A stretch of DNA of 64,000 nt from Treponema zioleckii (GTDB taxonomy: Bacteria > Spirochaetota > Spirochaetia > Treponematales > Treponemataceae): NCBI RefSeq assembly GCF_014737315.1, contig NZ_JPUF01000003.1, positions 59,980 to 123,979 of the forward strand, read 5' to 3'. Positions 1-8,471 of this stretch are shown in pieces (positions within the stretch are counted from its first letter, which is position 1; the number at the start of each line of letters is the position of its first letter). Position numbers and translations under genes: made by a program. Below the pieces are notes generated by a model. That model ran no database searches and was not told the DNA's origin. It worked only from the letters and a program-made list of their open reading frames with translations.

Positions 1-541
1 CGGAATGTTCGCCTATGAATTTTTCCATCCAAACCATATTGTACCATCTTCCGAATTTGTATGCGCACTTGTGGAATTCACCGACCATTTTATAGCCCAT
101 TCGCGCATGAAAATTTATGCTTGCATTCGTAAGATGCTCATCTTCAACTTCGGCTTTTGCAATACAGGCGTTCGCGTTCGTAATGTTCATTTCGGCGAGC
201 GTTGATTCAAGTTTTTCAAGAAGAAGGCTTCCTATTCCATTTTTCTTAAAATCTTTATGAACATAAATCGAAGTCTCAATGCTCCAATTATAAGCTTCAC
301 GTGCTTTAAAATCTCCCGCATACGCATAGCCTAAAATCATATTTCTGTCATCTTTGCAAGACTCTGCTACATAATAAGGATACTTTTGCAAGGTTTTTTG
401 AATTCTTTTTTTGAATTCCTCGACCGTCGGCGTTTTGTATTCAAAAGTTATTGCTGTGTTTTCAACGTAATATGAATAGATTTTCAGCAGCGATTCCGCA
501 TCGTCGGCTTTTGCAAGTCTTATTTTTATTTCGTTTTCCAT
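1..541 (-). CDS. GNAT-family N-acetyltransferase (3' end cut by window edge)
   Basis: Reading frame open on the minus strand from an ATG at 541 to the window edge with no stop, so the C-terminus is missing. The visible ~180 residues start M-E-N-E-I-K-I-R-L-A-K and contain the GNAT acetyl-CoA loop region around residues 95-105 (KDFKKNGIGSLLLEKLE), followed by a stretch ending H-A-R-M-G-Y-K-M-V-G-E-F. The pattern is that of the phosphinothricin/L-amino-acid acetyltransferase subgroup (Pat/YwnH-like), which acetylate small amines or amino acids in the cytosol using acetyl-CoA. The substrate cannot be read from sequence. AAGG lies 8-9 nt before the ATG. It is divergent from tmRNA. Confidence 0.82.
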   Translation of the reverse strand, partial: MENEIKIRLAKADDAESLLKIYSYYVENTAITFEYKTPTVEEFKKRIQKTLQKYPYYVAESCKDDRNMILGYAYAGDFKAREAYNWSIETSIYVHKDFKKNGIGSLLLEKLESTLAEMNITNANACIAKAEVEDEHLTNASINFHARMGYKMVGEFHKCAYKFGRWYNMVWMEKFIGEHS

Positions 542-641
542 AAAAATTCCGCCTTTTGTTTTCTGGGGATGTTTTTAGCTTTTATTTTATTATAGAAAAA
601 AGTTGATTTTAATGGAATAAAATAAAATTTATTATTGACGA

Positions 642-672
642 TAGACAATACTTTCACTAAATTATCTATACT
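642..672 (+). promoter_or_regulatory. Candidate sigma-70 promoter of tmRNA
   Basis: TATACT at 667-672 lies 8 nt before the predicted 5' end of mature tmRNA. A TAGACA at 642-647 is the best -35, with a long 19-nt spacer; a better TTGACG at 635-640 is 26 nt away and too far. The -10 position is convincing, the -35 is weak. Confidence 0.45.
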
Positions 673-680
673 AGATTTTT

Positions 681-1061
681 GGGGGTGCACCGGTTTCGAC
701 AATCGTGACTTAAGGCACTTACTGCATGTGGGAGTCAAGGTTCCCTAAACTGAGAAAACAATAACTGCAATTTTCGCAAGAAAAGAAGAAGAAGTTGAAG
801 AAACTTCTTTCGCAGAAGCTCTCGCTGCCTAGTTGCGCTTGAGCCGGAACTCGTAGTGTGCTGTTCCTAACGTTACGACTTCCGTCACAAATAGGGACTT
901 GCTTCGCGGTATTTCAGGTGGCCGTGCGGGACTTTTAATCTGAATACGGAGGAGACGCTTGTTATGCTGCTACCTGCTCCCGACAACTACCTCGCATAAC
1001 TAAACATGTAGACGTATTTGGCTTACACTTTTGGACGCGGGTTCGACTCCCGCCACCTCCA
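681..1061 (+). ncRNA. ssrA: Transfer-messenger RNA (tmRNA)
   Basis: tmRNA rescues stalled ribosomes and adds a degradation tag. The 5' end GGGGGTG (681-687) pairs with CACCTCC (1054-1060) to make the alanine-type acceptor stem, and the T arm GGGTTCGACTCCC ends at the 3' side. The CCA is not encoded. The tag reading frame ends at TAG (830-832) and its last residues are A-E-A-L-A-A. Two in-frame resume codons are possible: GCA at 767, which has the A at -4 seen at known resume sites and gives 21 codons, or GCA at 776, giving 18 codons. The glutamate-rich middle (K-E-E-E-V-E-E) is unlike the shorter tags ending YALAA that I recall for other treponemes. Confidence 0.96.
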
Positions 1062-1074
1062 ATAAGTTTTTTTT

Positions 1075-1105
1075 GCGAGCGGATCATTTTGGTTCGCTTT
1101 TTTTT
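1075..1105 (+). terminator. Rho-independent terminator of tmRNA
   Basis: GCGAGC (1075-1080) pairs with GGTTCGC (1091-1097, one G-T pair), followed by eight T (1098-1105). It sits 14 nt after the tmRNA 3' end and before the flagellar promoter. Confidence 0.7.
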
Positions 1106-1128
1106 ATTCCATTTTTTCACGATTATCT

Positions 1129-1156
1129 TAAAGTTTCTAATAGTTTCTTCCGAAAT
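1129..1156 (+). promoter_or_regulatory. Sigma-28 (FliA-type) promoter of the flgN-csrA operon
   Basis: TAAAGTTT (1129-1136), 12 nt, then TCCGAAAT (1149-1156). This fits the flagellar sigma-28 consensus TAAAGTTT-N11-GCCGATAA with one extra spacer base. The same arrangement with the same 12-nt spacer precedes the flaB gene that starts at 13995. It lies about 50 nt upstream of the first flagellar gene. Confidence 0.72.
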
Positions 1157-1208
1157 TCAATGAGAGAAATAATTTTATTTTGCTTTTTATAGTATCTTGA
1201 GGTATTAA

Positions 1209-1781
1209 ATGGAAACCCAGCAGATGAATCAGGAAAATACTCAAAATCAGAACGAATCGCTTGAAAAACCTGTTGAAAACGTGGGTGAGCCGTCTAAAAA
1301 TCGAGATGTAACTCCGCAAGTTGCTGCCGAGCTGAATAAAGATTTGATTGAGGCAAAAAAGACTCTCATCGATGTTATGCAGCAGGAAAGTGATTTGCTA
1401 GATAAAATCTTGAATCAACAGACTGTCCTTCATAACTGTGTGAGAGAAAAAGATTGGAACAGTTTGAATAAAAATATTGACTGTTTGCAAGAATTCAGCG
1501 ACAAGTTTGTTGAGCTTGAAGAAAAACGAGAGGAACTTTGCAAATTAATCGACGTGCGTACGGATGCTGATTTTTCAGTTTTTATTTCGCAGGTGCGTGG
1601 AAAGTTGCAAAAATCAAAAATCGAAAATCGTGCCTTGAACGATTATATTTCTACAACAAGAAAATTTTTGCAAGGTGTTTTTGATTCGGTTGTTCCTCAG
1701 AGACGCAATGTTACTTATTCAAAAAAAGGCGAGATTGTGCGTCCTGAAGTGAGCAGCATTGTTTTGAACAAATTACTTTAG
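1209..1781 (+). CDS. flgN: FlgN-like flagellar export chaperone
   Basis: A 190-residue, mostly helical, charged protein whose gene lies directly upstream of flgK and flgL. After a low-complexity N-terminus (residues 1-35, Q/N/E rich) comes a long coiled helical core (about 45-130) with the spaced hydrophobic pattern of FlgN (a ...LLDKILNQQTVLHNCVREKDW segment near 70-92). FlgN proteins hold the hook-filament junction proteins FlgK and FlgL in the cytosol until export. The match is by pattern and position; sequence identity in this family is low. Start ATG is preceded by GAGG. The promoter at 1129 probably drives this and the four genes after it. Confidence 0.72.
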   Translation: METQQMNQENTQNQNESLEKPVENVGEPSKNRDVTPQVAAELNKDLIEAKKTLIDVMQQESDLLDKILNQQTVLHNCVREKDWNSLNKNIDCLQEFSDKFVELEEKREELCKLIDVRTDADFSVFISQVRGKLQKSKIENRALNDYISTTRKFLQGVFDSVVPQRRNVTYSKKGEIVRPEVSSIVLNKLL

Positions 1782-1830
1782 GATAAAATTAGATTTCGAT
1801 ACAAAAAGTCGGGAAAAACGGAGGCAGAAT

Positions 1831-3705
1831 ATGGCAAGCTCTTTTGCAGGAATTGAACTTGGAAAACGCAGTCTTATGGCTCACACTCAGCAGATTACAA
1901 CTGCAGGCCATAATATTTCAAATGCAGACACAGAAGGATATTCACGCCAGCGTGTTCAGGTAAAAACTTTTGATCCACTTTACAGACCTGATCTTACTCG
2001 TGCAGAAACACCTGGTCAGATTGGCCAAGGAACAACAATTGAGAGCATTACTCGCCTCCGTGATGAACTTCTTGATCAGAGAATCGTAGCGCAGGGAAAT
2101 CAGGAAACTTACTGGGAAACTCGTGATAAATATATCCTTATGATGGAAAATATTTACAATGAGCCAGATGAAATTTCTGTGCGTACAAATATGGACAAAT
2201 ATTGGCAGTCATGGCAGGAACTTGCTATGTATCCAGAAAGTCAGGCTGCCCGACAGGCTGTCGTAACGCGTGGCGATTCACTTGCGGAGGCTATTCAGCA
2301 AAGATTCAAGAGCCTTTCTGGTGTTGGAACTCTAATCAACGGAGATATTGAGGCTTCTGTTCGTCAGGTTAACAACTATACCAAGCAGATTGCTGAACTT
2401 AACGAACAAATCGTAAAGTCTAAGGCTTCTGGAGATAATCCTAACGACCTTCTCGACAGACGAGATCTTTTGGTAGAAAAGCTTTCAAAAATCATAAATG
2501 TTACTACAGACAACCGCGACAGTGATGAATTTATGGTTCATCTTGACGGACAGGTTCTCGTTCAGGGAAAAATTGCAAGAAAATTCGGAATCGAGGCTCA
2601 GACAGACAATAATGGTTACAGCAAAGTTATTTGGGCCGACACTTCTGATACTGCTCAAATCTCCGGCGGATCTCTCGGTGCATTGATTGAACTTCGCGAT
2701 GTTGATGTTCGGAATGAAATCCAGTCGCTGAACACAATGACGATGAACTTTGCGGATCTTGTAAATGATGTTCACCGCAACGGAATTGGCGCAAATAATG
2801 TTACTGGTCTTGATTTCTTTACCCAAGAACCGTTTGTGACTAGCGTTAATGGTAATTACGACCGTAACGGTGACGGAACTGACGATTCTTCATACATCTT
2901 CAGATTTACAGGTACGAATGAATTGAATCCTCAGGAAAAATTGGGACTTGAAGGTGTTATGACTTTTTCTGGTCGAAACGGAAATATCAATGTTCCTTAT
3001 CATGCGACAGACACGATTGAAGAGGTTGTTGCAAGAATCAATGATTCTGACGGTGAAGTAAAAGCATATCTCGACAGGGACAATCATCTTGTACTGAAGG
3101 CGACAACTGCAAATGCAATGGAAAATCCTGATTTTGTAATCCGCCATGTTGAGGATTCGGGTATGTTCCTTGTTGGTTATTCCGGAGTCCTTAACGCAAG
3201 TGGGGAAGAGGGCGCTTATGATTTCAATCAGGCTGATGCCGTAAACGCTCTTCGTGAGAATGCGGCTTTTGCAGTTTCTCCTGTTATCAATCCTGCGGCT
3301 TATATTTCAGTAAACAAAGATATCAAGGCTGATGTTTTGAGCGTTGCTGCAGCATATCCTACCAATCAAGGAAAATCCATGATTGGTGACGGACGTGCCG
3401 CTGTAGAAATTGCTTCTATCCGAAATACGCAGGTAATGATTGGAAAGGATCGAACTTTTGACGATTACTTTGCAAACAGCGTTACGAACATTGGATTGAA
3501 AGGTGAGCAGGCTGAGACTCACTATTTGAGCCAAAATACTATAATGAATGACTTGCGTGACCTTCGCGATTCAATCAGTGGCGTAAACATTGATGAAGAA
3601 CTTGCAGATATCATTAAATTCCAGCACGGATACAATGCTGCTGCAAAATTTGTATCAGTAATTGATAATATGATTGATACAGTTATCAACCGGCTTGGTA
3701 TTTAA
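1831..3705 (+). CDS. flgK: Flagellar hook-associated protein 1
   Basis: FlgK forms the first junction layer between hook and filament; in spirochaetes this lies in the periplasm. The 624 residues carry the conserved N-terminal helix (SSFAGIELGKRSLMAHTQQI then TAGHNISNADTEGYSRQRV, residues 3-41) and the C-terminal helix that ends AAKFVSVIDNMIDTVINRLGI, which together build the D0/D1 coiled coil. The variable middle (about 150-540) is longer than in enteric FlgK (~550 total). GGAGG lies 8 nt before the ATG. It is 49 nt after flgN and 44 nt before flgL. Confidence 0.97.
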   Translation: MASSFAGIELGKRSLMAHTQQITTAGHNISNADTEGYSRQRVQVKTFDPLYRPDLTRAETPGQIGQGTTIESITRLRDELLDQRIVAQGNQETYWETRDKYILMMENIYNEPDEISVRTNMDKYWQSWQELAMYPESQAARQAVVTRGDSLAEAIQQRFKSLSGVGTLINGDIEASVRQVNNYTKQIAELNEQIVKSKASGDNPNDLLDRRDLLVEKLSKIINVTTDNRDSDEFMVHLDGQVLVQGKIARKFGIEAQTDNNGYSKVIWADTSDTAQISGGSLGALIELRDVDVRNEIQSLNTMTMNFADLVNDVHRNGIGANNVTGLDFFTQEPFVTSVNGNYDRNGDGTDDSSYIFRFTGTNELNPQEKLGLEGVMTFSGRNGNINVPYHATDTIEEVVARINDSDGEVKAYLDRDNHLVLKATTANAMENPDFVIRHVEDSGMFLVGYSGVLNASGEEGAYDFNQADAVNALRENAAFAVSPVINPAAYISVNKDIKADVLSVAAAYPTNQGKSMIGDGRAAVEIASIRNTQVMIGKDRTFDDYFANSVTNIGLKGEQAETHYLSQNTIMNDLRDLRDSISGVNIDEELADIIKFQHGYNAAAKFVSVIDNMIDTVINRLGI

Positions 3706-3749
3706 TTAGTTTAATTAAAAAAATCGTAATTATGTGGGAGTAAGATAAG

Positions 3750-4997
3750 ATGCCAACAAGAATCAGCAGTCAACACAATAATAGGACGACTCAAAACAAC
3801 CTTCGTTTGCAAGAAATGCGAAAGGCTAAGATTGACAACCAGATTGGAACTCAATCGCGCATTACTAGTTTGCGTGACGATCCTTTGGCTGCTGGTCATG
3901 TTGTAAAATATCAGTCTTATCTGACCCGCGTAAATAATTTTGAAAAAAATGCAACTACATTGACTGACCAATTCTCATACCGCGAGGGGTACATGAAGAA
4001 TACCCTTGAAATTATGCAGCGTGTTCGGGAATTGGCTGTGACTGGTGCAAATGGCGTTTATACTCGTGATGATATGCGCAATATGGCTGTCGAAGTCAAT
4101 GAGCTTTTGGGTGAGCTTATCCAAAATGCTAATGCCGTTGGGCCGGATGGGAATTCTATTTTTGCTGGTACGAATACAAATATCCGTGCCTTCGATGTCG
4201 ATTTAGGTTCCGTAACAGGTGCTTCAACGCCTGTGATTGCGAACGTACGCTATAATGGCTCAATCGAGCAAAATAAAATTGAAGTTGATGAGGGAAAATA
4301 CATTCCTGTTGATAACGTTGGTTCGAAAACTTTTTGGGCAGAGAATCAGCGACTTTTTGGCGGACGTGATACCACAAATTGGCAATCTTCTGAGGATGCC
4401 ATAATCGCAGTAGATGGTCAAAAAATCTACATCGAGACAGGTGACAATGTTTATGCAGTAATCTCAAAAATCAATTCAAGTGGAATGGCTGTAAAAGCCG
4501 GAATCGATCCGATTTCGCATGGACTTAATATTTCAACAACCGATGCCCACCAAATTTGGATTGAAGATGTCAGTGGTTCAACCATGAATCAGCTTGGAAT
4601 CATCAAAGATTCTACGCAAAAGCCACCGTATAATTTGGCTGATAATGTGCGAGTTTCTGGCGGGTCTCTTTTTGACACCGTTATTCAATTGCGAGACGCT
4701 ATGTTTGCAGGTGATAACGAGACTATTGGTGGACGTTCGCTTATGAGTATTGATGCTGGAATTAATACCCTCGTTACGAGAATCGCAAAGAGTGGCTCTG
4801 AGTACGAGCGCCTCGAAAGTGATATTACCAGAAATTCTGCGATTGCCTTGAATGTTACTGGTCAAATTTCTAGAGAAGGGGATATTGATATTACAAAAGC
4901 AATCACGGATGAAAAAATGCTTGAATATACGCATCAAGCGACTATGAGTACTGCTGGAAAAATGTATTCTTCAACTTTGCTTAACTATATGAGATAA
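3750..4997 (+). CDS. flgL: Flagellar hook-associated protein 3
   Basis: FlgL is the second junction protein between hook and flagellin filament. The 415-residue product opens with PTRISSQHNNRTTQNNLRLQ, the flagellin-like N-terminal helix, and ends with the matching helix YTHQATMSTAGKMYSSTLLNYM. The internal D2 region (about 130-330) is typical for the longer spirochaete FlgL. GGGAG lies 9-10 nt before the ATG. It is third in the flagellar operon; 84 nt separate it from the fliW start chosen here. Confidence 0.95.
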   Translation: MPTRISSQHNNRTTQNNLRLQEMRKAKIDNQIGTQSRITSLRDDPLAAGHVVKYQSYLTRVNNFEKNATTLTDQFSYREGYMKNTLEIMQRVRELAVTGANGVYTRDDMRNMAVEVNELLGELIQNANAVGPDGNSIFAGTNTNIRAFDVDLGSVTGASTPVIANVRYNGSIEQNKIEVDEGKYIPVDNVGSKTFWAENQRLFGGRDTTNWQSSEDAIIAVDGQKIYIETGDNVYAVISKINSSGMAVKAGIDPISHGLNISTTDAHQIWIEDVSGSTMNQLGIIKDSTQKPPYNLADNVRVSGGSLFDTVIQLRDAMFAGDNETIGGRSLMSIDAGINTLVTRIAKSGSEYERLESDITRNSAIALNVTGQISREGDIDITKAITDEKMLEYTHQATMSTAGKMYSSTLLNYMR

Positions 4998-5081
4998 TTA
5001 GTGTAAATTGATATAGGGGATTTTTACTTTTTTAATTTTGTCCCCCATAGAAATGTTTATTGCATGGAGGATATGATAAAC

Positions 5082-5540
5082 ATGGATGTTAAAAAAATCG
5101 ACGTAAAAACAAAAACAATGGGAACAGTTGCTGTAGATTCAGATAAAATTATTGATTTCCCGTTTGGTTTGTATGGTTTCGAGTCTTATCATCGATACGC
5201 TCTTATAGAAGCTGAGTACAAGCCGTTTGTTTGGATGCAGTCTTTGGATGAGTCGAATCTTGTTTTTTTGTTAGTTGATCCTTTTATAATAGTTGATGAT
5301 TATGAACTTGATGTTGATGATAAAACTCTTTCAGAAATCGGGGTTGACTCTCCTGCTGATGTAGTGGTTTTTTCAATCGTAACGGTTCCGTCTGACGGAG
5401 GTCCTGTTACTGCGAATCTGCAAGGCCCGGTAGTTATAAATCGACAAAATAACAATGCCCTTCAAGTAATTCTTTCGGATGTAAAATGGACGACAAAGTA
5501 TAATATCGTAAAAGCCCTAAAAGAGAAGGGGGTGAAATAA
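5082..5540 (+). CDS. fliW: Flagellar assembly factor FliW
   Basis: FliW binds free flagellin and, when released, sequesters CsrA and relieves translational repression of flagellin. The 152-residue product shows the family core: [11 protein letters not shown] near residues 24-34, [20 protein letters not shown] near 50-70, and a C-terminal [12 protein letters not shown]. Two upstream in-frame ATGs exist (5064, 5073). GGAGG at 5066-5070 overlaps or abuts them and sits 11 nt before 5082, so 5082 is chosen. The stop codon shares its last base with the csrA ATG, implying translational coupling of the antagonist pair. Confidence 0.95.
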   Translation: MDVKKIDVKTKTMGTVAVDSDKIIDFPFGLYGFESYHRYALIEAEYKPFVWMQSLDESNLVFLLVDPFIIVDDYELDVDDKTLSEIGVDSPADVVVFSIVTVPSDGGPVTANLQGPVVINRQNNNALQVILSDVKWTTKYNIVKALKEKGVK

Positions 5541-5776
5541 TGTTGATATTATCTAGGAAAATCGATGAAAAAATAAAAATCGGCACAGATATAACCGTTA
5601 CGCTTATTGGAATTTCCGGGGATCAGGTAAAAATCGGTGTTGAAGCCCCTAAAAACGTTAAAGTTTTTCGACAGGAGGTTTTTGACGATATTCAAAGACA
5701 AAATAAAGCCGCTGCCGAAAGCCTTCAGTCTGCACCAGCATCTATCAAAAGTCTTTCTAAATTGCTTGGAAATTAA
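5540..5776 (+). CDS. csrA: Carbon storage regulator, RNA-binding translational repressor
   Basis: CsrA dimers bind GGA motifs in hairpin loops and at Shine-Dalgarno sites and block translation. The 78 residues begin with the canonical [15 protein letters not shown] and contain [23 protein letters not shown], including the conserved R44-type arginine region used for RNA contact. The C-terminal tail after residue 58 is longer than in E. coli (61 residues total) and is alanine/serine rich, as in other FliW-regulated CsrAs. The gene overlaps fliW by one base. The likely target in this window is the flaB leader at 14004-14039. Confidence 0.97.
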   Translation: MLILSRKIDEKIKIGTDITVTLIGISGDQVKIGVEAPKNVKVFRQEVFDDIQRQNKAAAESLQSAPASIKSLSKLLGN

Positions 5777-5784
5777 CAAAAAAT

Positions 5785-5836
5785 GCCGATGCGCTCTTTG
5801 ATGAATAAACTTAATTAATCTTGGAGCGACATCGGT
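5785..5836. terminator. Bidirectional terminator between csrA and tsaB
   Basis: A 12-bp stem with one bulge, GCCGATGCGCTC (5785-5796) against GAGCGACATCGGT (5824-5836), closes a 27-nt loop. On plus it is followed by a T-rich stretch, on minus by AAATGCC preceded by A-rich DNA. It lies between convergent csrA and tsaB and can serve both. Confidence 0.65.
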
Positions 5837-5840
5837 GTTT

Positions 5841-6527
5841 TTAGTTTTTTAAAGCCAATTCTGCTTCACTCTTTCGCAAATAAATCGGACCGTCATAATC
5901 GTTTAATGAAGGTGCGTTATTTTCAATCATCTTTTCTGTTAGTTCAAAAAGAGCCTTTTCAGGGGACGGTTGAGATTTTAAGAAAACAATATTCAGATTT
6001 TGGTTTGTATTTTTTAGTTCTGTGGCGAAGATTTCAGCATCTGGTCCGACAATGTAAATTGGAATTTCTTTTGATAAATTCATCGTTTCCAAAAAATGAA
6101 TTACATTTTCTGCGGTTGTGTCTTCGGCTTCTTTTATATTTTTGCCATTCTTAAAAATCGACGCAAAAAACTGATTCTTTTTTGCATCAATTACAGATAC
6201 AACGATACCCTGCAAAAGCGAATAGGGATAGGCATAAACGTCTAATGACGGAATTCCGTAAAGTGGAATGTTTGCCGAAAGTTCGATGGCTTTTAATGCG
6301 GAAAATGCTAAACGTAATCCTGTAAAAGTTCCAGGACCTGAGCAAAGTGTTAGATAATCCAAATCAGCTATGCTCAGATTTACCTCTTTAAGAACATAGT
6401 CAATTGCTGGTAAAATTTTCTGAGATTGTTTCATTCCTAAATCTATAGAAACAGTAAAAGAGATTTCGTCATTTTTAGCGGAAACAATCATGCATGAAGC
6501 CGCTGAGTCGATTGCTAATGCTTTCAT
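5841..6527 (-). CDS. tsaB: tRNA t6A37 biosynthesis protein TsaB
   Basis: TsaB is the non-catalytic partner of TsaD in making threonylcarbamoyladenosine at position 37 of ANN-decoding tRNAs. The 228-residue protein has the ASKHA-fold N-terminus (MKALAIDSAASCMIVSA), the family signature CSGPGTFTGLRLAFSALKAI (about 62-81) and GIPSLDVYAY (about 92-101). Length matches the family. It lies 25 nt downstream of tsaE on the same strand, and TsaB and TsaE belong to one complex. Confidence 0.95.
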   Translation of the reverse strand: MKALAIDSAASCMIVSAKNDEISFTVSIDLGMKQSQKILPAIDYVLKEVNLSIADLDYLTLCSGPGTFTGLRLAFSALKAIELSANIPLYGIPSLDVYAYPYSLLQGIVVSVIDAKKNQFFASIFKNGKNIKEAEDTTAENVIHFLETMNLSKEIPIYIVGPDAEIFATELKNTNQNLNIVFLKSQPSPEKALFELTEKMIENNAPSLNDYDGPIYLRKSEAELALKN

Positions 6528-6552
6528 TTTTTAGTCCCAAATAGAATGATTT

Positions 6553-7014
6553 TTAAATTGAAAATTCGTCATAAGGCCAATTCGTAATAGTGATGTTGCG
6601 TTCTGTCGTGCTTTCAATTGGCTCTAATTTTAATATTATGGTTTCTCTTGGCAATTCTTCCATTACCTTTTCACTCCATTCGATGATGGAAACTCCTTTA
6701 CCATAAATTATGTCTTCTACGCCGAGATTTATAAAATCCTCTCCACTGTCGAGTCTGTATACATCCATATGATACAAAGGAATTTTTCCTTCATATTCAG
6801 AGATTAAGCAAAAAGTAGGACTCGTGATAGTGTCTTTTACTCCCAGTGCTGATGCAATACCTTTGGTTATTGTTGTTTTCCCAGCTGCAAGAGTTCCTTG
6901 CATTGCGATAATTTCGCCACCTCTCAGCATGTTGCCTATTTTTTTGCCTAATTCAATTGTTTCTTCAGCAGATTTTGTGTGAAAATTAAGTGTCTTTAAA
7001 TCTTTTAAGCACAT
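6553..7014 (-). CDS. tsaE: tRNA t6A37 biosynthesis ATPase TsaE
   Basis: TsaE is the P-loop ATPase needed for turnover of the TsaB-TsaD complex. The 153 residues contain Walker A G-T-L-A-A-G-K-T-T (about 40-48), the SPTFCLISEY switch segment (about 63-72), the MDVYRLDSGEDFINLGVEDI region (about 80-99) and the IIEWSEK motif (about 109-115), all family hallmarks. It overlaps the preceding 90-codon gene by 10 nt, suggesting translational coupling, and is followed by tsaB. Confidence 0.95.
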   Translation of the reverse strand: MCLKDLKTLNFHTKSAEETIELGKKIGNMLRGGEIIAMQGTLAAGKTTITKGIASALGVKDTITSPTFCLISEYEGKIPLYHMDVYRLDSGEDFINLGVEDIIYGKGVSIIEWSEKVMEELPRETIILKLEPIESTTERNITITNWPYDEFSI

Positions 7015-7277
7015 GGCAATTTGCCTTCATTATCCATAATCAAAATATAGTTTTTTATTGCAGATTTTACAGGAATGATAGGATAATCCAAATCAACTCC
7101 AGGTGCAAGGTCTACATAAATAACCTTGTCGCCGAAAGGCCCTGTTTCAATAGTAAATGAAATTCCTATATCCAAAGTCTTAGAGAGTAATTCCAACTTT
7201 GCCAAAGCCGTATAATTTCGTCTGTAATAAATATAATTATCATCCGTTCTTACTTGATTCAATTCTAATACTTTCAT
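7005..7277 (-). CDS. Conserved small protein of unknown function upstream of tsaE
   Basis: A 90-residue, soluble-looking protein without signal peptide, membrane helix or recognisable motif. It has an acidic, proline-containing C-terminal half (DLAPGVDLDYPIIPVKSAIK near 56-75). The ATG is preceded by AGGAT at 8 nt. The last 10 nt overlap tsaE, which supports it being real and cotranscribed. I do not recognise the family; its position between a PilZ gene and tsaE may be a lineage-specific arrangement. Confidence 0.7.
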   Translation of the reverse strand: MKVLELNQVRTDDNYIYYRRNYTALAKLELLSKTLDIGISFTIETGPFGDKVIYVDLAPGVDLDYPIIPVKSAIKNYILIMDNEGKLPCA

Positions 7278-7396
7278 CTTAAGTTATCCTATCAATTATT
7301 CGATTATCTGCTTAGATTTTGTTAGGCATAAGAATTGACTTATAATCTAACATGGGAAATGACTAATCTAATAATTCATATCCGCATACAAGTGCT

Positions 7397-8468
7397 TCAA
7401 TCCTGTTTACAGCTGCAGGGGCAATTTTTTAAGAATTTTATGTGCAAAATATAAATATTATCACTTCGTTTTGTTGTTCTTACAATTGCACCGATTGCTG
7501 TATCTTCAATTTTACCATTAAAACAACCTTTAATATAGATATATTGTTCGGCTTTTATAGGTAAATTTGTCGTTATACGGCAACCTCCGGTTGAAATATC
7601 AGCCAAAACACCCTCATATTCTTTATCGGCTGGAATGTAGTTTAATTTTCCTTTTTTTGATGCATCGGGAGTCACATTTACAGAAGAAAACTTGCAAGGC
7701 TTGTCAAGTTCATATCGTTCAGACATTCGTTTCTGTAACGGAAGGATTCTGTCTGTATGAACTACAATCATTTGCTCTTCATTTTGTTTAACACTTTGAT
7801 AGCGTACTACGCGCGTGTCAAATTCGTAAGGATATCCGCCTTTAGCTTCAAAAACAAAAAGAAATTTTTGAGAGTGGGGCAGGTTTTTCATCACTTCCTT
7901 GCAATGAACTTGGCATGGAAAGAATAAGTCCTTCTGGCGTATTTTCTCGGAGAACGAGTTTGTGGTGAAAACCTTTTTTTGCGGTATACGTGAATACCGT
8001 AGTTGATTCGATTCCTTTTGAATTCTTTATTATAATCTGCTGTTTGAAAGTTTTTAGAACTTTTTTTCGCAATGAAAAGAGTATGGTCTTATTTTCTTCA
8101 TCATTTGCTTCATTTAGAGCATCATACTTTTCTTTGAATAAAGACTCCATAAAATCAAAGTCCTTTATGGAAAAGAGAATGTTAGGACTTTTATTGTCCT
8201 TTATGACATCCCAAAGAATATTTTTTTCTTCTTTTGTCATGCTTGCAAGTTTTCCGAGCTCATTTATATCAGCAAGAGTCGAGGGCTTGTTTTTTTTGCG
8301 TTCCATGTAAGCTTCGGAATTCCTGTATGAAAAAATATACTTTGAAACTAAATAGAGAATTCCTATGACTATGGCAATAATTCCACCGATAACAAGAAGT
8401 TTAAAAACCGGAAGTGTCGTTCGAGCATCAAGAGGACTGCCGCTTTGCAATAAAAATTGAGAAATCAT
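7397..8468 (-). pseudogene. PilZ-domain c-di-GMP receptor with N-terminal membrane helix, split by a one-base frameshift
   Basis: Two overlapping frames make one protein of about 355 residues. The 5' part (8468 to 7848, 206 codons) has a membrane helix (about residues 24-45) and a YcgR-N-like domain. The 3' part (to 7397) holds the PilZ domain with R-Y-E-L-D (R-x-x-x-R-like switch region) and D-I-S-T-G-G-C-R-I, the D/NxSxxG c-di-GMP motif. Removing one T from the TTTTT run (plus 7850-7854, A run) joins K-I-S-F-C-F directly to E-A-K-G-G-Y-P-Y. PilZ proteins near fliD are expected to tune motility. It is 3 nt after the upstream gene. Either sequencing error, decay, or re-initiation at the GTG at 7894 could apply. 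Confidence 0.78.
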
Positions 8469-8471
8469 TAT

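Noticed and set aside
5..205. Plus-strand frame at the left edge
   Set aside because: It lies wholly within the minus-strand acetyltransferase and has no family resemblance.
635..666. TTGACG at 635 as the tmRNA -35 box
   Set aside because: The spacer to TATACT would be 26 nt, too long for sigma-70.
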